From NCBI GenBank assembly GCA_003339415.1, contig PDHQ01000133.1:1-64000 (forward strand): a DNA stretch of 64,000 bases. The letters run 5' to 3'. Below, piece by piece: positions 12,633 to 26,136 of this stretch; position 1 is the first letter of the stretch; each line of letters begins with the position of its first letter. The DNA is from Ophiocordyceps camponoti-saundersi (nom. inval.). Its lineage: Eukaryota > Ascomycota > Sordariomycetes > Hypocreales > Ophiocordycipitaceae. A program made the translations under genes and the position numbers. Under the pieces are notes generated by a model. The model had not been told where the DNA came from, ran no database searches, and was given only the letters and a program-made list of their open reading frames with translations.

Positions 12633-13881
12633 AACTAACTAATATTTAGTCTAAAAGCTATAATTTTATATAAGCAAATATTAAGATAATTAAAGTACCT
12701 TCCTTCTCGCTTTAGATTTTATATATAACTCCTTATAGCACGCGTTAATTTATATAGCTCTGCTTATAATCGCTTTTAGAAAGGCTATACGGAACCCCCT
12801 TTTAATTACTAGCCCCCCGGATCTTTTTAATATCTTAAGCCTTATTATTATAGCTTATATACTTATCGTTTAAGCGTAGGAAATATAATAGTAAGCTTAA
12901 GCTATAGCTAAGAAAGCTTACTATAAGTAAAAAAGTAAGCTAATAAGAAGCGTTACTTAATAAACTTTACGATTAGTAATAAGGTATTTCTTAGCTATAA
13001 AGGTTTCTTTATAACTATATTTATAACGCGCCTTAATATATAGTAATTAAAACTTTTTATAGTTATTAAAGAATAAGGGTATAGCTATATCCTTAACTTA
13101 TTAAGTAGCTATTAGATAATAAACTTATTTTACGCTAACTATGTCCGTAAAGCTATTATAGATCCCTTACCTAGCTAAAAGTTATCCCTTACCGAACTAA
13201 AAAATATTAATAATATACTAAAGTAAGAAATTAACTAAATTTTTTAATCTTATATTATAAAATAATACTATTAACTAGAATACTAAGTTTACTAATAAGG
13301 TTATAACTTAGATAAGATATAGTATTTAGCTAAGAATTTTTAATATATACTAATATTACTTAAAGAATTTTATAACTGTTTCCTAATTACCGCTAGCCCG
13401 CTTATTAATCTCTAATGCTAAATTAAAGCCGCCGCTATAAACTATAATTATAAGGATAATAACTAAGATAATATAGCGATTTCCCTAAGTAAACTTTTAT
13501 ATAGTAAGTATTATTAGTTTTAATAAGTATATTAAAACCTTTATTAAGGGGTAATATTATATGCTAGCACTTATAAGGATTTCTTTTAAGATATTTTATA
13601 GTAGTTTTTAAGGATTTCCGATTATAGTTTTATAACTTATAAAAACCTTATTATAAAATTACCTAGAAAAAACTTTAGGGGAAATTACTAGGAAATATAA
13701 TTACTTCTTTATTTACTATTTTAATATACCCTCTCTTATCCCTATTAGCATATACCCTTATATATTTTACTAAGATTTCGCTTATAAGAGTTTTCCCTCT
13801 TTTCTTTCCTTTCTCCTTAGCTTAGAATCTTTATTTATAATATTTATATTATTATTTACTTAATATATCCTAGCTATAATA
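12633..13881 (+). repeat. Repeat B, copy 1 (about 1.25 kb)
   Basis: Similar over its whole length to 49,584-50,832, in the same orientation. Similarity starts at an (A)ACTAA(C/T)TAATATTTA motif and ends at AGCTATAATA in both copies, which suggests a discrete element. I found no terminal inverted repeats and no matching flanking duplication. The right end abuts the Gypsy integrase remnant here, but abuts repeat C at the other copy. The product is unknown. Confidence 0.75.
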
Positions 13882-15290
13882 ACTATAAAATATTAAGTTT
13901 AAAATAAGATTTTATATTATATTAAATTAAATAAGTAGTAAGCTAAGTATTATTTATAGTTAGATATCTAGTTAAAGTTATAAAATGCTTATAATATATT
14001 AAGCTATTTCTCTAAGGAAAAGACTTTAGCGAATTTAAAAGGAATCTTTTAATAGCTAACTTATTAATTAAATATTACTTATTATTATATATCTTATATA
14101 ATCTATTAGTAAACTATATTACGCTTACTTAAGTTTAAATATAAATAGATTATAATATACTAGCTATAAAAAATAATAATTATTAACTTCTTAGGACCTA
14201 TTACGCTTATTAATACTTATAGATATTAATATATCTTAGTAGCTATAAATTATATAACGCGTTTTCTTTTAACTTAACTATATAAAAATATAACTAGCTT
14301 AGAGGTAATAAATATATAGTAATAATACTAGAGTTTAGTATTTAGCTAGCTTAAAGCTATTTACTTAGATAATAAGCGCTACTTCGCTAATATTATTATA
14401 AAAAATATAGTAAAGTAATATAAAGTTAAGTAAAAATTCGGCCTAGTCTTATACTTTTAAAGTATAAGATTAGCGGAGAGGTATATTTAACTAATTAAAG
14501 ACTAACTACGAAAATAAAGCCTCGAGTATTTCGGTATCTTTTTAAAAGTATAAAATAAGGCGTTACCTTAAATTATTAATATACTAAATTTATAAAAAGT
14601 TAAAATATTAAAAATAATATTAGTAAAAGCTATATTAAAGTTTAACCCTGTAATTATATATTAAGATAAAAATAAACTTAAGAGTAAATAAACTAACTTA
14701 AACTTTAAATATATTGACTAACATATTTAGGTAGTTTAAGATTTAATATTAGTAATAATAGAAAAGAGGGATAAAATCTAAAATTATTTAGCAAACTTTA
14801 ATATAATTAAATATAATATTAAGCTATAATAAGCTTTATAAGTTAGTAACTTTATATAGGAAAGGTAAAATAAGATAAATATATTATATAGAAAATTCGC
14901 TACTATATAAGATAAGCTATTTATTATTATTAAAGTTATCTTATTTATTATATATTTAATTTAAAGCGTTATCGGATATTAAACCTTATAAAAGCTTTAT
15001 ATAGATAATCTTAAGCTTTTTATATTATATAAAGCGTACCTTATACCTCCGTAACTTATTACTTAAAATATAATAACGCGATAAGGCTATAAGTTAGGCG
15101 AGGGAATAGATAACTTTTAAGGTAATAACTTAAATACTTATAAGCACTTATATAATAATATAAAGGAGGGAGAATAAAGAAAATAAGAAGATAAGATATA
15201 GTTTAATAATAATAGATAGTAATAGTTATAGTAATATAATAAGTAACTAATAAGTAATAGCTAGGTAATAGCTAGTAATAGCTAGAAAGC
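13882..15290 (+). pseudogene. Ty3/Gypsy integrase remnant (RIP-inactivated)
   Basis: Plus-strand translation around 14,150-14,280 gives a FLGPITP-like strand followed by a YILVAINYITRF-like stretch, which is the start of a retroviral-type integrase core. About 14,370-14,560 gives LDNKRYFAN and then SIRLAERY-like text, the second part of the core. His, Cys, Gln, Trp and Met codons are missing, and many stops are TAA or TAG where such codons would stand. The same region occurs in minus orientation within 21.1-24.3 kb, which supports the reading. No protease or reverse transcriptase precedes it; instead repeat B abuts it, so this is a 3' fragment of an element. It is non-functional. Confidence 0.85.
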
Positions 15291-15600
15291 TATTTATATT
15301 TACTACTAAAACTAAATACCTAAACTAAGTATTTTTTTTTCTAAAAATTTTATTACGCTCCGTTTCCTCCCTATATATAAACGCTATATTTCTTCCTTAT
15401 ATATAACTAACTATTATATATTATTATTATTAATATATAATCTATTCTCCTTTTATACTTATTTCTATTTCGTATATTACTATTATTTTTCTTATTTAAC
15501 TTACTTTTTATATTTATCTTCTCTAATATTTTCCTCCTCTTACACTTATCTTTATTTCGCGTATTATTATTATTATATTTCTCTTTTATCGCTATAGCTA
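15291..15600 (+). repeat. Pyrimidine-rich 3' segment of the Gypsy remnant (possible LTR)
   Basis: This T/C-rich tract follows the integrase remnant. It resembles the complement of about 20,480-20,977, which follows the integrase in the minus-strand copy. The shared start is a T(A/G)TTTATATTT motif. It could be an LTR start or a 3' untranslated region. No matching 5' partner was found. Confidence 0.45.
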
Positions 15601-16669
15601 CTTAAGATAACTATCTAACTCTTAAAAATATAAATCCTTTAAAAAATAAAATAATTAATATTTAATATTAGAAGATTTATATAAAATACGAAAGATATTA
15701 GGTTTTCTTTACTAATATAATAAAAATAAATTAGAAAGTAAAAGTTACTAAAAACCTTAAAATTATTATAATAACTAAAACTTCTTATAGTTATATCTTA
15801 GCTAAATAAGCTATAAAGGAGGAATAGCTATTATAATATATTACTAAAGTAATATATAAGGAAACCGCTTTAGTAATAGTAACTTAAAATATCTAAAAGT
15901 TTTAAACTCCTAATAAGAATATTATAAAAAATATTTTACCTTAAAATTAGCTAATTCTATAACTAGAGTTAAAATAATTATATATTATAATATATTATTT
16001 TATATACTATATAATAAAGAAAATAATAAAGGTAATTTTCCCCTTATTTTAGAAATTATCGCTAAGATAAGGAAGATAAAAGAAGCTATTTTACTTAATA
16101 TTATAAATTTATTTTTTAATACTATATAAGAATTATAAGAGCGAATAATTTTTAATATTAACCGAATAGTATATAATAAGCTACTAGGTATAATAAACGC
16201 TAATATATTAAAGGCGGCTTTATTAAAGTTAGCTTTTAAAAGCTAAAGCTATTATAATTAAGATATTATTATTATTATTTACAAGTATAAGGTAAGATTT
16301 TAAAATCTAGAAAAAGTATTAAAATTTAATATAAATTAGGTTATTTAATAGATATTAAGCTAGCGAGCTAACTAGCTTATACTACTTTAAGTACTAATAA
16401 AACTAATAAGCGAAATAAAAGCTAATAATAATATAGAAAATTTATTAAATAGATATACCCTTATATTAATATTTAAAATAAGAAATAAAGATATAGTTAA
16501 ACTTATAATATCTTCCTTAAAAACGCTTTAAAGACTTAAAACTATATTATATATATATATTATATTACTTTAAGAACCTAAAAAGTATCTAAGTATATAA
16601 AGGGTAAGAAAAGGGGAAAAACCGGGCCGGGCTTAAGGGAAAACCCCTTACTAAGTAATTAGTAGCTAA
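15601..16669. other. Unassigned RIP-degraded sequence, coding-like on the plus strand
   Basis: Long stretches on the plus strand are interrupted only by TAA or TAG, as in RIP-mutated coding sequence. I recognise no domain. It sits between the Gypsy remnant and the 210-bp LTR that opens the large nest. Confidence 0.5.
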
Positions 16670-16879
16670 TATAAGAGATTAGTTTATAACTAATCGTAGC
16701 TAGATAAGGGGGATTATAGCGGATATATTTAGGTCTTCCTAATAGCGCTTAGTTATTACGCGGAGTATATAGCTAGCTTAGGAGGGGGGCTTCTCTCCCC
16801 TCTCCTTCCTTTTTTTAATAGCTTTAATTATAACTTTACTTTAGCTTATTTCTATAATCGCCTTAGTAAAACCTTTATA
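16670..16879 (+). repeat. 210-bp LTR (left, outer element)
   Basis: One of four copies of the same LTR in the window (others at 36,648, 53,437 and 55,002), all exactly 210 bp. Confidence 0.92.
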
Positions 16880-17964
16880 TTAATTAAAGCTCCTTTTACC
16901 GCTAACTAAATATAAGAGTAAGATCTTAGTATAAAACGCTATTAAATTTTACTTATATTAAAGCTGCTCTTAGCTTATTTTAGCCTAGACTCTTAGCTAG
17001 CTACTATATATACTAAATTTATAATTAATAAAGCTATAATTAGGAAGCCTAAGTCTTAGTTTTACTATATCTTTTCTTATCTTAGTACCTTTTAGTAGAT
17101 ATTTCTTCTATATATTATTATAGCTATAGATTTTTCTTACTAGCTTAAAGCCTTTTTAGCGTATATCTCTAAGCTTCTTAGGGAGAGTTATAAAAAGCGC
17201 TAAATAGGTCTTTCCTTAGTTAAGATATATTAGGGGCTATTAGAGCCTCTTAGAGAATATATTATAAAGTAAGAATATACCTTTTTTAAGGCTAGACTAT
17301 TATACTAATCTAACTATACTAAGATTATTTTACTCTTATTAAGGCTATATAAGGAGCTATAGGAGCGCTTAGATTATAAGAACTAGCTTATAACGTATAC
17401 GGCTTTTACTAGCTTTTTCTAAAGCTTTAATAAAGTATTTAATTTTAGGAATATTCCTAACGCGCTAGTTAATTTACCGCCCCCCTTTTTTACTAACCTA
17501 ATAGATATCGCGTTTATATAATCTTATTTTAATATTACTAAGTACTAGTATTATTATTAATATAACTAAATTAGTTATTTTAAGCGTAACTATCTAAAGT
17601 TTTATAGGTAAATAGAGATATTAAGGTTAAGGCTTTTTATAAGTAAAGCGGGGTAGTTAGAGGTAAATTTAAAGTATTTTAATTAAGGGGATAACGAGTA
17701 AAAAAGGATAAGTATACGCTAAATATTATAGCTTAGGTAATTTCTAGCTTTGTTATATTACGTTATATAAAAATAGTCTACGCGTAGCTTAAGCGCGTAA
17801 ATTTATTAGTAAGTATATACCGTAATTATATTACGCCCTAGCTTATAAACTAGCGCTAGCGGTATATAGTAATAAGTATATAGCTAGCTTTACTATTTAC
17901 CGCGATTAGGGTATTTTTTAAGCTTCCCGTAACTAATATAATACTACTTAGTCTTATATGCTAG

Positions 17965-18149
17965 TAAAATCCCTTAATCGGTCTTAAATTATAAGATTAG
18001 ATTAGATCGTATAATATTATACGTTAGGGTATTAATAGTCGTAATCCCTTTTTATTAGTTTAATAGTAAGTCTAATAATAATAATAATAATTCCTCTAAG
18101 TCCCCTTTTCTTATCCTCCTATCCCTTATCCTCTAACGCCTGCCTAATA
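17965..18149 (-). repeat. 185-bp Gypsy LTR (3' LTR)
   Basis: Nearly identical to 36,188-36,372. The differences seen are transitions. Confidence 0.9.
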
Positions 18150-20479
18150 AAGTAAGGGGGCATCTTTATTATAGTCGCCTATAACTACCTTCTCTATCTA
18201 AACCTCTCTATTATAACCCTCCTTAAATAGCTTAGATTAGAATAGCTTAAATTAGGGCAATATACTCCTAATTTCCGTTAACTTACTTAACTTAGTAAGA
18301 GACCTTTCTTCTCGTTCTAAGTCCGATTAGTCCGATAGCTTTACTTTTTTAACTACTCTATCGCTTAACTAGGTAGCGGTAATAGGCCTCTTTAACTTAG
18401 GTATTTAGTTAGAATATTATATAAATAGGTCCGACGTTATTTATTTATTAAACTCTTCGAAAGACGCTTCTATTACCTAGCGTAACGTTAACTTAATAAC
18501 TATACTTAGAGGGGTTTAGATAGTATCTTAAATCAACGTAAATTAAAAAGTATTATATATTATTTCTTTAATAACCTCCTAGATTAATATCGATTAGAAA
18601 ATATCCCGTAATATTTCCTTAATAGCCCCTTATAATTAAGTAGCGTTAGTTATATTTATTAGGAGTTTCTTTAATTAAAGCGATATCTAATTAAGTATCC
18701 TTATTAACTTGTTATAAACTATAAGGATTATCCTTTTATTCTCCTTTATAAATACTATCTATCTAATACTTTACTTTATTTTTATCGCTAACTAAAATTC
18801 TATACGTTCGTAGCGGATAATTTCTCTTATTTTAGTTATTTATTAATCTCTTTATTTATTTATTATAGTTCGTTACTTAGTTAGTTATCTAACCTTTTAC
18901 TTATTTATAATAATTATAAGCGTTTCTATCTTAGCGCTTATTATATTCGTAAGTGCTTCTATTTTAGCCTATTACTTAATTATTAATATAGTTTATATTT
19001 TTTTTTATAAATATTCGAGTTCGTAGTTACTATATAGATAATCTAGGCGGCTTATAGCTACTTAGGTATAGGCGGGATCGTTACTACTAATATAGGGATT
19101 TATAGAATAGCTATCTTTATAGGAATAGATATCTATAAAGTAACTATCTTTCCTAAAGCTATTACGGTAAAGGTAATAGCTTTAGAGGTAACTATTATTA
19201 GAACCTAGGTATTAGAATTAAAGGTAGGGGTTATAATAACTTTCTTTATTAGAGCTTAGGTAATAAAACTAATAGGGGTTATTTTTATAATAGTAGAACT
19301 AGTAGGGGTTATCTTTATAATAGTAGAATTAGCAAAGGTTATCTTTATCTATCCCTATTTAACGGATTTCTATAATAGCCCTAATAAGGTTATTTAAGAG
19401 GGAATCGGTTAGCTACCTAATAGGGTTATTTAAGAGGGAATCGGTTAGCTTATTAGAATAGATATCGCCTTAGTAGAACTTAAACTCGGGGTTATTAGCT
19501 TAGCTAAAGTTAATTTTATTAGCGTTTTTATTAGCGTTTTCGTAAGTATATTATCTATTAACGAACGCTATTTATCCTTATTACTAATTCTATTTATAAA
19601 AACTAAAATATAATTATCCGATTTATCTTCTTTTTATTTATTTATTAGTTTAATTATCGGTTCTATAATAGAAATTAACGGTATAAGCTAGGTAGCTTTC
19701 CTTTCGATTACGTATTATATATTCTAATTAACCTTAAACTTAGATACCTTCTTAGCGTTCTAAGCTCCCGCCTTAAAGCTAGGTATAGCGACTACTTATT
19801 ACTAGTTATAACCGTTTCCTTTAAGTGCTAGTTTAGATAAGGCGGCTCCTAGTATATTTATATTTTCCTAGCCCTTAAGCTTATCTTAAATTAGTTACTT
19901 AATATTAATAATTATACGATTATATAAACGCTAAGCTATTTTAGAGAAAGATTTACTAATAGTAAATAAGATCCGTTTCTATATATCCTTTATTATTATA
20001 ATAATCTTTATTATTAAAGGAAATTTACTATCTTTGCCCCTCTTAACCTTAATATTAGCGAAATTATACGCTATTTTATATTACCTCTAAAGCTTATTTA
20101 GCTTTATAAGCTAATTTTTTAGTAATATATCTATTATAATATCTTATTCTAAGACCTAGAATTTTTAAATATTTACTATAACTATTAAAAATGCTAATTT
20201 ATTCTATATAACCTTAGTAAGGCCCTAAGCTACTTAGTCTCCTTTAGCTACTTATTTAGCTAAAACGTAGCTATATAAAATACCTATAATAGGAGAGATT
20301 TTTAAGTTTTTAGAAACTTTAAACTTCTAATTTTCCTTTATTTATTCGTAAAATATTTCCTAATATTATTTAAACTCCTAGCATATACTCTTATATTATT
20401 TATAAACGGTAAAGTTCTTCTTAAGGTTAATTTCTTTTTCTATTAGGTAATCTATAATCTTATATACTTATATAAGGAT
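18150..20479 (-). other. Extra 3' region of the Gypsy element with in-frame tandem repeats
   Basis: This lies between the 3' LTR and the pyrimidine-rich segment that follows the integrase. It contains a 30-bp tandem repeat (19,271-19,348, about 2.6 units) and a 36-bp tandem repeat (19,381-19,452, two units). Both periods are multiples of three, as expected for a low-complexity protein region. No domain was recognised. Confidence 0.6.
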
Positions 20480-20977
20480 AACTATAAGAAATAAGAGACG
20501 GATAATATATAAGGGTATAATATATATAAAGACGGTAATATATAATAAGAAAAATAAGTATACGATAAGAGAAACGAGTGCACGATAAGGAGAAGAAAAT
20601 ACGCGATAATAGATCGTAATATATAATAAAAAGAAATAAGGAAAAGGAGCGTACGATAAGAAAACGATAGTATTAATACTTAGTAAGATAAAAAAAAAGA
20701 GAAGGGATACGAAATCGTATATACCGATAAGTTAGAAGAGGTATATATAGGCAAGAAGAAGAGGTTATATATAGTATATATAAGTAAGAAGAAGAGGTAA
20801 GTTAAATAAGAGAATAGTTAAAAGAGAATAGAGTGCACGAAGATATAATCGGGTATATAAAACCTGCGAAGGTATACGAGGTTTAAGGTATGCGAAGTAT
20901 AGTATATTAAAATAAAAAATAAAAGAGAGTACTAAAATAGAAAATAAAAAAGAAAGATAATAAGTAAAATAAATATA
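20480..20977 (-). repeat. Purine-rich segment downstream of the Gypsy integrase
   Basis: A/G-rich on the plus strand. Its complement is related to 15,291-15,600 and begins TGTTTATATTT. It carries several GAAGAAGAGGT and ATACGATAAGA-type short repeats. It may be an LTR remnant or a 3' untranslated region. Confidence 0.45.
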
Positions 20978-21109
20978 AACAACTATTAGCGATCCTTAGC
21001 CCCTTAGCTAGCTAATAGCTATTAATAATTACTATTAATATATACTTACCGTAGTAACTTAATATTTACTATAGTAATTTAATAAGTTATTATTTTTAGT
21101 TTATTCCTA

Positions 21110-24100
21110 CTTAACCCTACGCGTTTCCTTACCCCCCCTAACTTCTTATAATAGCGAGTTCTTATAAGCGTAAGGGTTTTTACCCTAAAGCTTATCTATT
21201 CCTTCGCCTAACTTATAGCCTTATTAGGTAGCTATATCTTATATTACTCGCCGTAAGGGTATTAAATATACCTTACGTAATATAAATAATTTAAGATTAT
21301 TTACGTAAAGCTTTCGTAAAACTTAATGTCCGATAACGCCGCGGATTAAATACGTAATAGATAAGACGACCTTAATAATAATAGATAGGTTATCCTATAT
21401 AGTTACGAACTTCCTATACGATATATTTACCTTATCTTACTTTTCCTATATAAAGTTACTAACTTATAAGGCACGTTATAGCTTAGTATTATATTTAGTT
21501 ATATTAAAGTTAGCTAAAGTATCCTAAATTATATCCTTTTCTTCTACTATAGCTAATACTAAATCGCGGACTATTTAATTATTTTAGTTAAAATAGTTAA
21601 AGTTAAATTATTTAGCTTTAAGTATTTTTTTATTTTAATATATAACTATAAGGTTAAATCCTAATATAGCTTTTATATAAAATAACTTTTATATATTTTA
21701 CGGATCCTACGCTTATAGCGATATAGATATAGACCTCTTATTTTTATATTATAAGTAGATTTCGCTCTTTCCGTTACCTTATAGCGATAGCTTTAAGCTA
21801 CGCTTAAAGCGATTTTAAGGGGGAGGGTAATATTATATAAGTTAATCGTAACCGCGAAAATTTTTTACTTAGAATATAGCTTTATTCTAAATTATAGTAA
21901 ACTTAAACTTAAAAGTTTACTATACTTTTTACCTTATTAGAAGCTAAGGCGAGTATTAGTAAGATTATTTCGGGGGATATTTTAGTCTCTATATAGGTAA
22001 TTATCGAATAAGTAGCGGAGTTTAAAAAGGTCCGGGGAGGCGCCCCCCTTACTCTAACTCTATTAATTAGTAATATTTCCTTAGCTATTATAGCTACGGT
22101 TTCCTCTCTTTTTTATAGCTTTAGGAGAAATAGAACTTCTCTAATATAGGCTATAATTATAGCTAAAGCGCTAAAGAAAATTATTAAAAAATAAGTTCCT
22201 AAGCGATATAAGCGTTAGCTTATAATTTACTTTAATTTTATTATTACTTTACTTTAAATTTAAAGCTTTAAGGTAATTATAATAAGCGTTAATTATAAAC
22301 TTTATAAGTAAGGCTAAGCTTTTATAATAAGGAAACTACTTAGCGGTAATATTATAATAATATTCTAAGATATTATTTATAAGCTTTAGTTTAATCTAAA
22401 GTAGCTTTATATTATTTTCGAAAAAAAGGCACGCCTTATTAGTAAAAGTTATACTTTTATCGTAAAAAAGGTATTAGCGCGAGCTTTATAATAAAGTAAT
22501 AAGGAAGCCTTTTAGAAGAAAATTAAGTTATTAAATAAAGTTTTAGTAATATAATTATATATAAAAAGATATTATTTAGGAACTTAGCAGAGCTCCTTTA
22601 TAATTATTATTAATAATATTATAAATATAAACTAAATTTATAATAAAAATATAATAATATAAGCGGAGATTTTTAATACGGAACTTTATAAGCTAAAAAT
22701 CTAACCTTAATAATATTTTAAATATTATTAGCTTAAATATATCGCTAAATATTATATAATAAAGCTATAATATAGCTAATATTTTACCTTTTTATATATA
22801 GAGGGTAAGTTAGCTTATTTTATAATATATAGAAAAAGACTATATTATTACCCTCTTTATTAGGGGACTTATTTTAAGTAAAGTCGACTTTACCTTAAAA
22901 TAAAAGTAGCGTAAGACTAGGCGAAAAATACTTATATTTCCTAACCCCGGAGATTTATAAACTAGAACTCCGTATATACCGCCCCTTTACCCCCTCTAGC
23001 GCTAATTAGAGTTTAGTAATAGCTAAGGCGGAAACGCTAAAAAGCGAATATAATAGCTTTACTTCTAACCTCCTCTTTAAACTTATTTATAGCTCTATTA
23101 TAATAATTAGGCCGCTTTTTAAAATTAGCTATTATAAAGTTTATTATAAGCTAATAAAACCTCTATATATTTTTTAATTATATTAATAAAGCCTTAATTA
23201 AATAAATTATTTAAGATATTATAATTAAGCGTAAAGATTTAGTTTATAATAATAATAACGCTTAGGAAAATAAATAGCTATATAAACTTTATATTAAACT
23301 TAAACTACGCGTACTCTTATTACCGTAAACTCCGCTCTAAAAGAAATATCGGCTTTTTAATTATTTATTATTACTAGACTTATTTAAGGTATAGAGTGCT
23401 AAGTGCGGACCTAGTCTAGCTTAAAACTAAGGTAATATTTAAGGGGAGGGTTTTACTCCGAGTTCTCCGGTTTTTCCTACTCTTAAAATATATATAGGAT
23501 AGTTTTAGGCTATATTAGGCATACTAGCGTATAAATATTATTATTATTAATATAGCTTTTACTAGAGTTACCCTTAAAGTCTTAACTTTTCGAGAATTTA
23601 GTATATTAATAATTTAAGGTAACGCTTTATTCTACGCTTCTAAGAAGATACCGGATCGCTTAAGACTTTATTTTTATAATTAGTTTTTTACTAGTTAGAC
23701 GTACCTCTCCGCTAGTTTAGTACTTTAAAAATATAAGACTAGGCCGAATTTCTATTTAACCTTATATCGCTTAGCTATATTTTTTATAATAGTATTAGCA
23801 AAATAGCGTCCGTTATCTAAGTAAATAGCTTTAGGCTAGCTAAATATTAAACTTTAGTAATATTACTATACGTTTACTACCTCTAAGCTAGTTATATTTT
23901 TATATACTTAAGTTAATAGAAAATATATTATATAATTTACGGCTATTAAAATATATTAATATTTACGAGTATTAATAAGCGTAATAAGTCCTAGGAAGTT
24001 AATAACTACTATTTCCTATAGCTTATATATCGTAATTTATTTATATTTTAACTTAGGTAAGTATAGTGCGGTTTGCTAGCAAATTATATAGGATATATAA

Positions 24101-25726
24101 TAATAAGTAATATCTAATTAATAAGTTAGCTACTATAAGATTCCTTTTAAATTTACTAGAGTCTTTTCCTTAAAGAAATAGCTTAATATATTATAAGTAC
24201 TTTATAACTTTAACTAGATATTTAACTATAAATAATACTTAGCTTATTATTTATTTAATTCGATATAATATAAAATCTTATTCTAAACTTAATATCTAAT
24301 AGCTATCCTTTAAATATAGCGATATTTATTATTTAGTAGTGCTTATATCTTATTAACGAGAAAAAGCACGATTTCCGTATATTATAAGTTTTCTAGCTAA
24401 GGGGGTATAGCCGCCCGGAGGTAAGATACCTCTCTACTTACTAGCGGTTTACCTAATAGAAGTTAAGTAGCCTTAATAATATTTAATACTAGTATAATAT
24501 AGCTCTCCGTATTTAAAGCGTTACTTTTTAAAGCGTTATATAATCTAAATATACTATCCGTAATTCTAATAATCTTTATTATATTCGGGCGGTAGATATA
24601 TTTAATATCCTATTCTTAAAAAATATTAATTTACCTTATAACTTTACTATACGTTTCCGCTATATTCGTTATTAAGTTAATAATATTAATACCCTTATAA
24701 TCTATATAAATCTTAAGGGGATATAGGGATATATCTACTATTTATTAGTATTTCTTAATTACGTAAATAATAGCTAATATTTCTTTTTTAAGTATAGAAT
24801 ATCGCCGCTCTAAATTATTTAGCCGAAATAATATTTATATAATAATTTTTATATCTTAGAAGTTAGAGTCTCTAATAGATATTTTATTAAAATAGTTATT
24901 AAGTTAGTAAAAAATAGCCCCGGTCCTAGTATCGGATATATCTATTATTAGGTAAAATTATATATTCGTTTATACTCCGAATATTACGTTATTCTAAACA
25001 GCCTAGTATAGGAATTATAAAGCTTTTACCGTTTTTAGCGTTTAAATAGGTTTATCTTAATATCGTATCTCTAGTTATATAGATTAGCGTCTTAATAAAG
25101 TTACCTTATTTACCTTTTTAAAGAACGCTTCCTTAATAAGTCTAGCCTTATCTACTCTCTTTAGTATAAAATAACGAAGGAACGGGGTTAGCTATAGCAC
25201 CGTTTAAACTTTTTCTTAAGATTAAGGGGGATATTATTAGAAATAGTCTCCTAACTACGTAAATCTCTGCCGATATTTAGTTCTTAAATAAAATCGCCTT
25301 ATTTCTAATTTAAACCTAACTAATTTAGCTATACTATTAAATAGCTTTATTTTTTTACCCGTAAGACTAATTAGCGCTTATACTACTTTAAGGAAATATT
25401 AATATCGAAGGAAATCGAAATATCTATTAAAGGTTTCGCTACTAAGGTTATAATTATCGATATAAACGAATATTAATATTAAGTACTTTATAATAAAACC
25501 TAGTAATATTTAATATTTAACCTTATCCGCTAATATTAATTTACTAAACGCGATATCCCCGTACCTTACGTATATAAAAGGGGCGCTTATTAATTCTTAT
25601 AGTATATTAATATATTCCTATATATTATTAAGGGCGGTAAAGCTTATTTTATATATATTCTCCGGCTATATTAAAATTAATTAAAACTTATTAAATATAT
25701 CTAGCTAAGAGAAAACTATTAGTTAT
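21110..25726 (-). pseudogene. Gypsy pol remnant: integrase and RNase H (minus strand, split by A3)
   Basis: The complement of 23,560-24,300 matches the plus-strand integrase at 13.9-14.6 kb, including FLG-ITP-like and AIYLDNGRYFAN-like stretches. The C-terminal part continues at 21,110-21,661 and matches 14,790-15,110. Upstream on the minus strand, about 24,650-24,950 reads as RNase H (PLRIYIDYKG-like, then ERRYSILKKEILAI-like). Reverse transcriptase would occupy 24,950-25,726 and continue beyond 32,029. A3 splits the integrase. All frames carry RIP stops. Confidence 0.75.
21676..23547 (+). mobile_element. Repeat A, copy 3
   Basis: Full-length copy (1,872 bp) inserted in the Gypsy integrase. 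A 14-bp direct repeat TAATATAGCTTTTA flanks it (21,662-21,675 and 23,548-23,561). It ends in an ATT-repeat tail. Confidence 0.9.
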
Positions 25727-26136
25727 TATTAGACTTATATAAGAATAACTAAAATCTATATATATATAGAACAAGATCTATATATACTTAGGATAGGGGG
25801 AAAAGGGGTATATTACGCAGGATATATTAAAGGGACTTAGGTAATAAGAAGTAAGGTAAGTTTCGATTATATTTTTATTATAGTATTTTAAATAGGAGCT
25901 TTAATAGACTCCTAGTCGATATCGGATTAGTTTCGGGAAAAGATTAGATTATACTTAATCTAATATCGAGTATAGAAGAAGAGAGTATACGTAAGGATAT
26001 TTTATATATAAGTAAACGTAAAATTCCCTTTATTTTAGAGAAAATATAAATAAATATTATAAACTAGAAAAATTATACTTTTAGTATTAGTAATTATTAT
26101 TAACTTTTATATACGTACTACGAAAGCTAACTAATA
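25727..26136 (+). repeat. 410-bp Copia LTR (left)
   Basis: Aligns over its full length with 31,614-32,023. In the stretches compared, essentially all differences are G/A or C/T. Confidence 0.92.
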
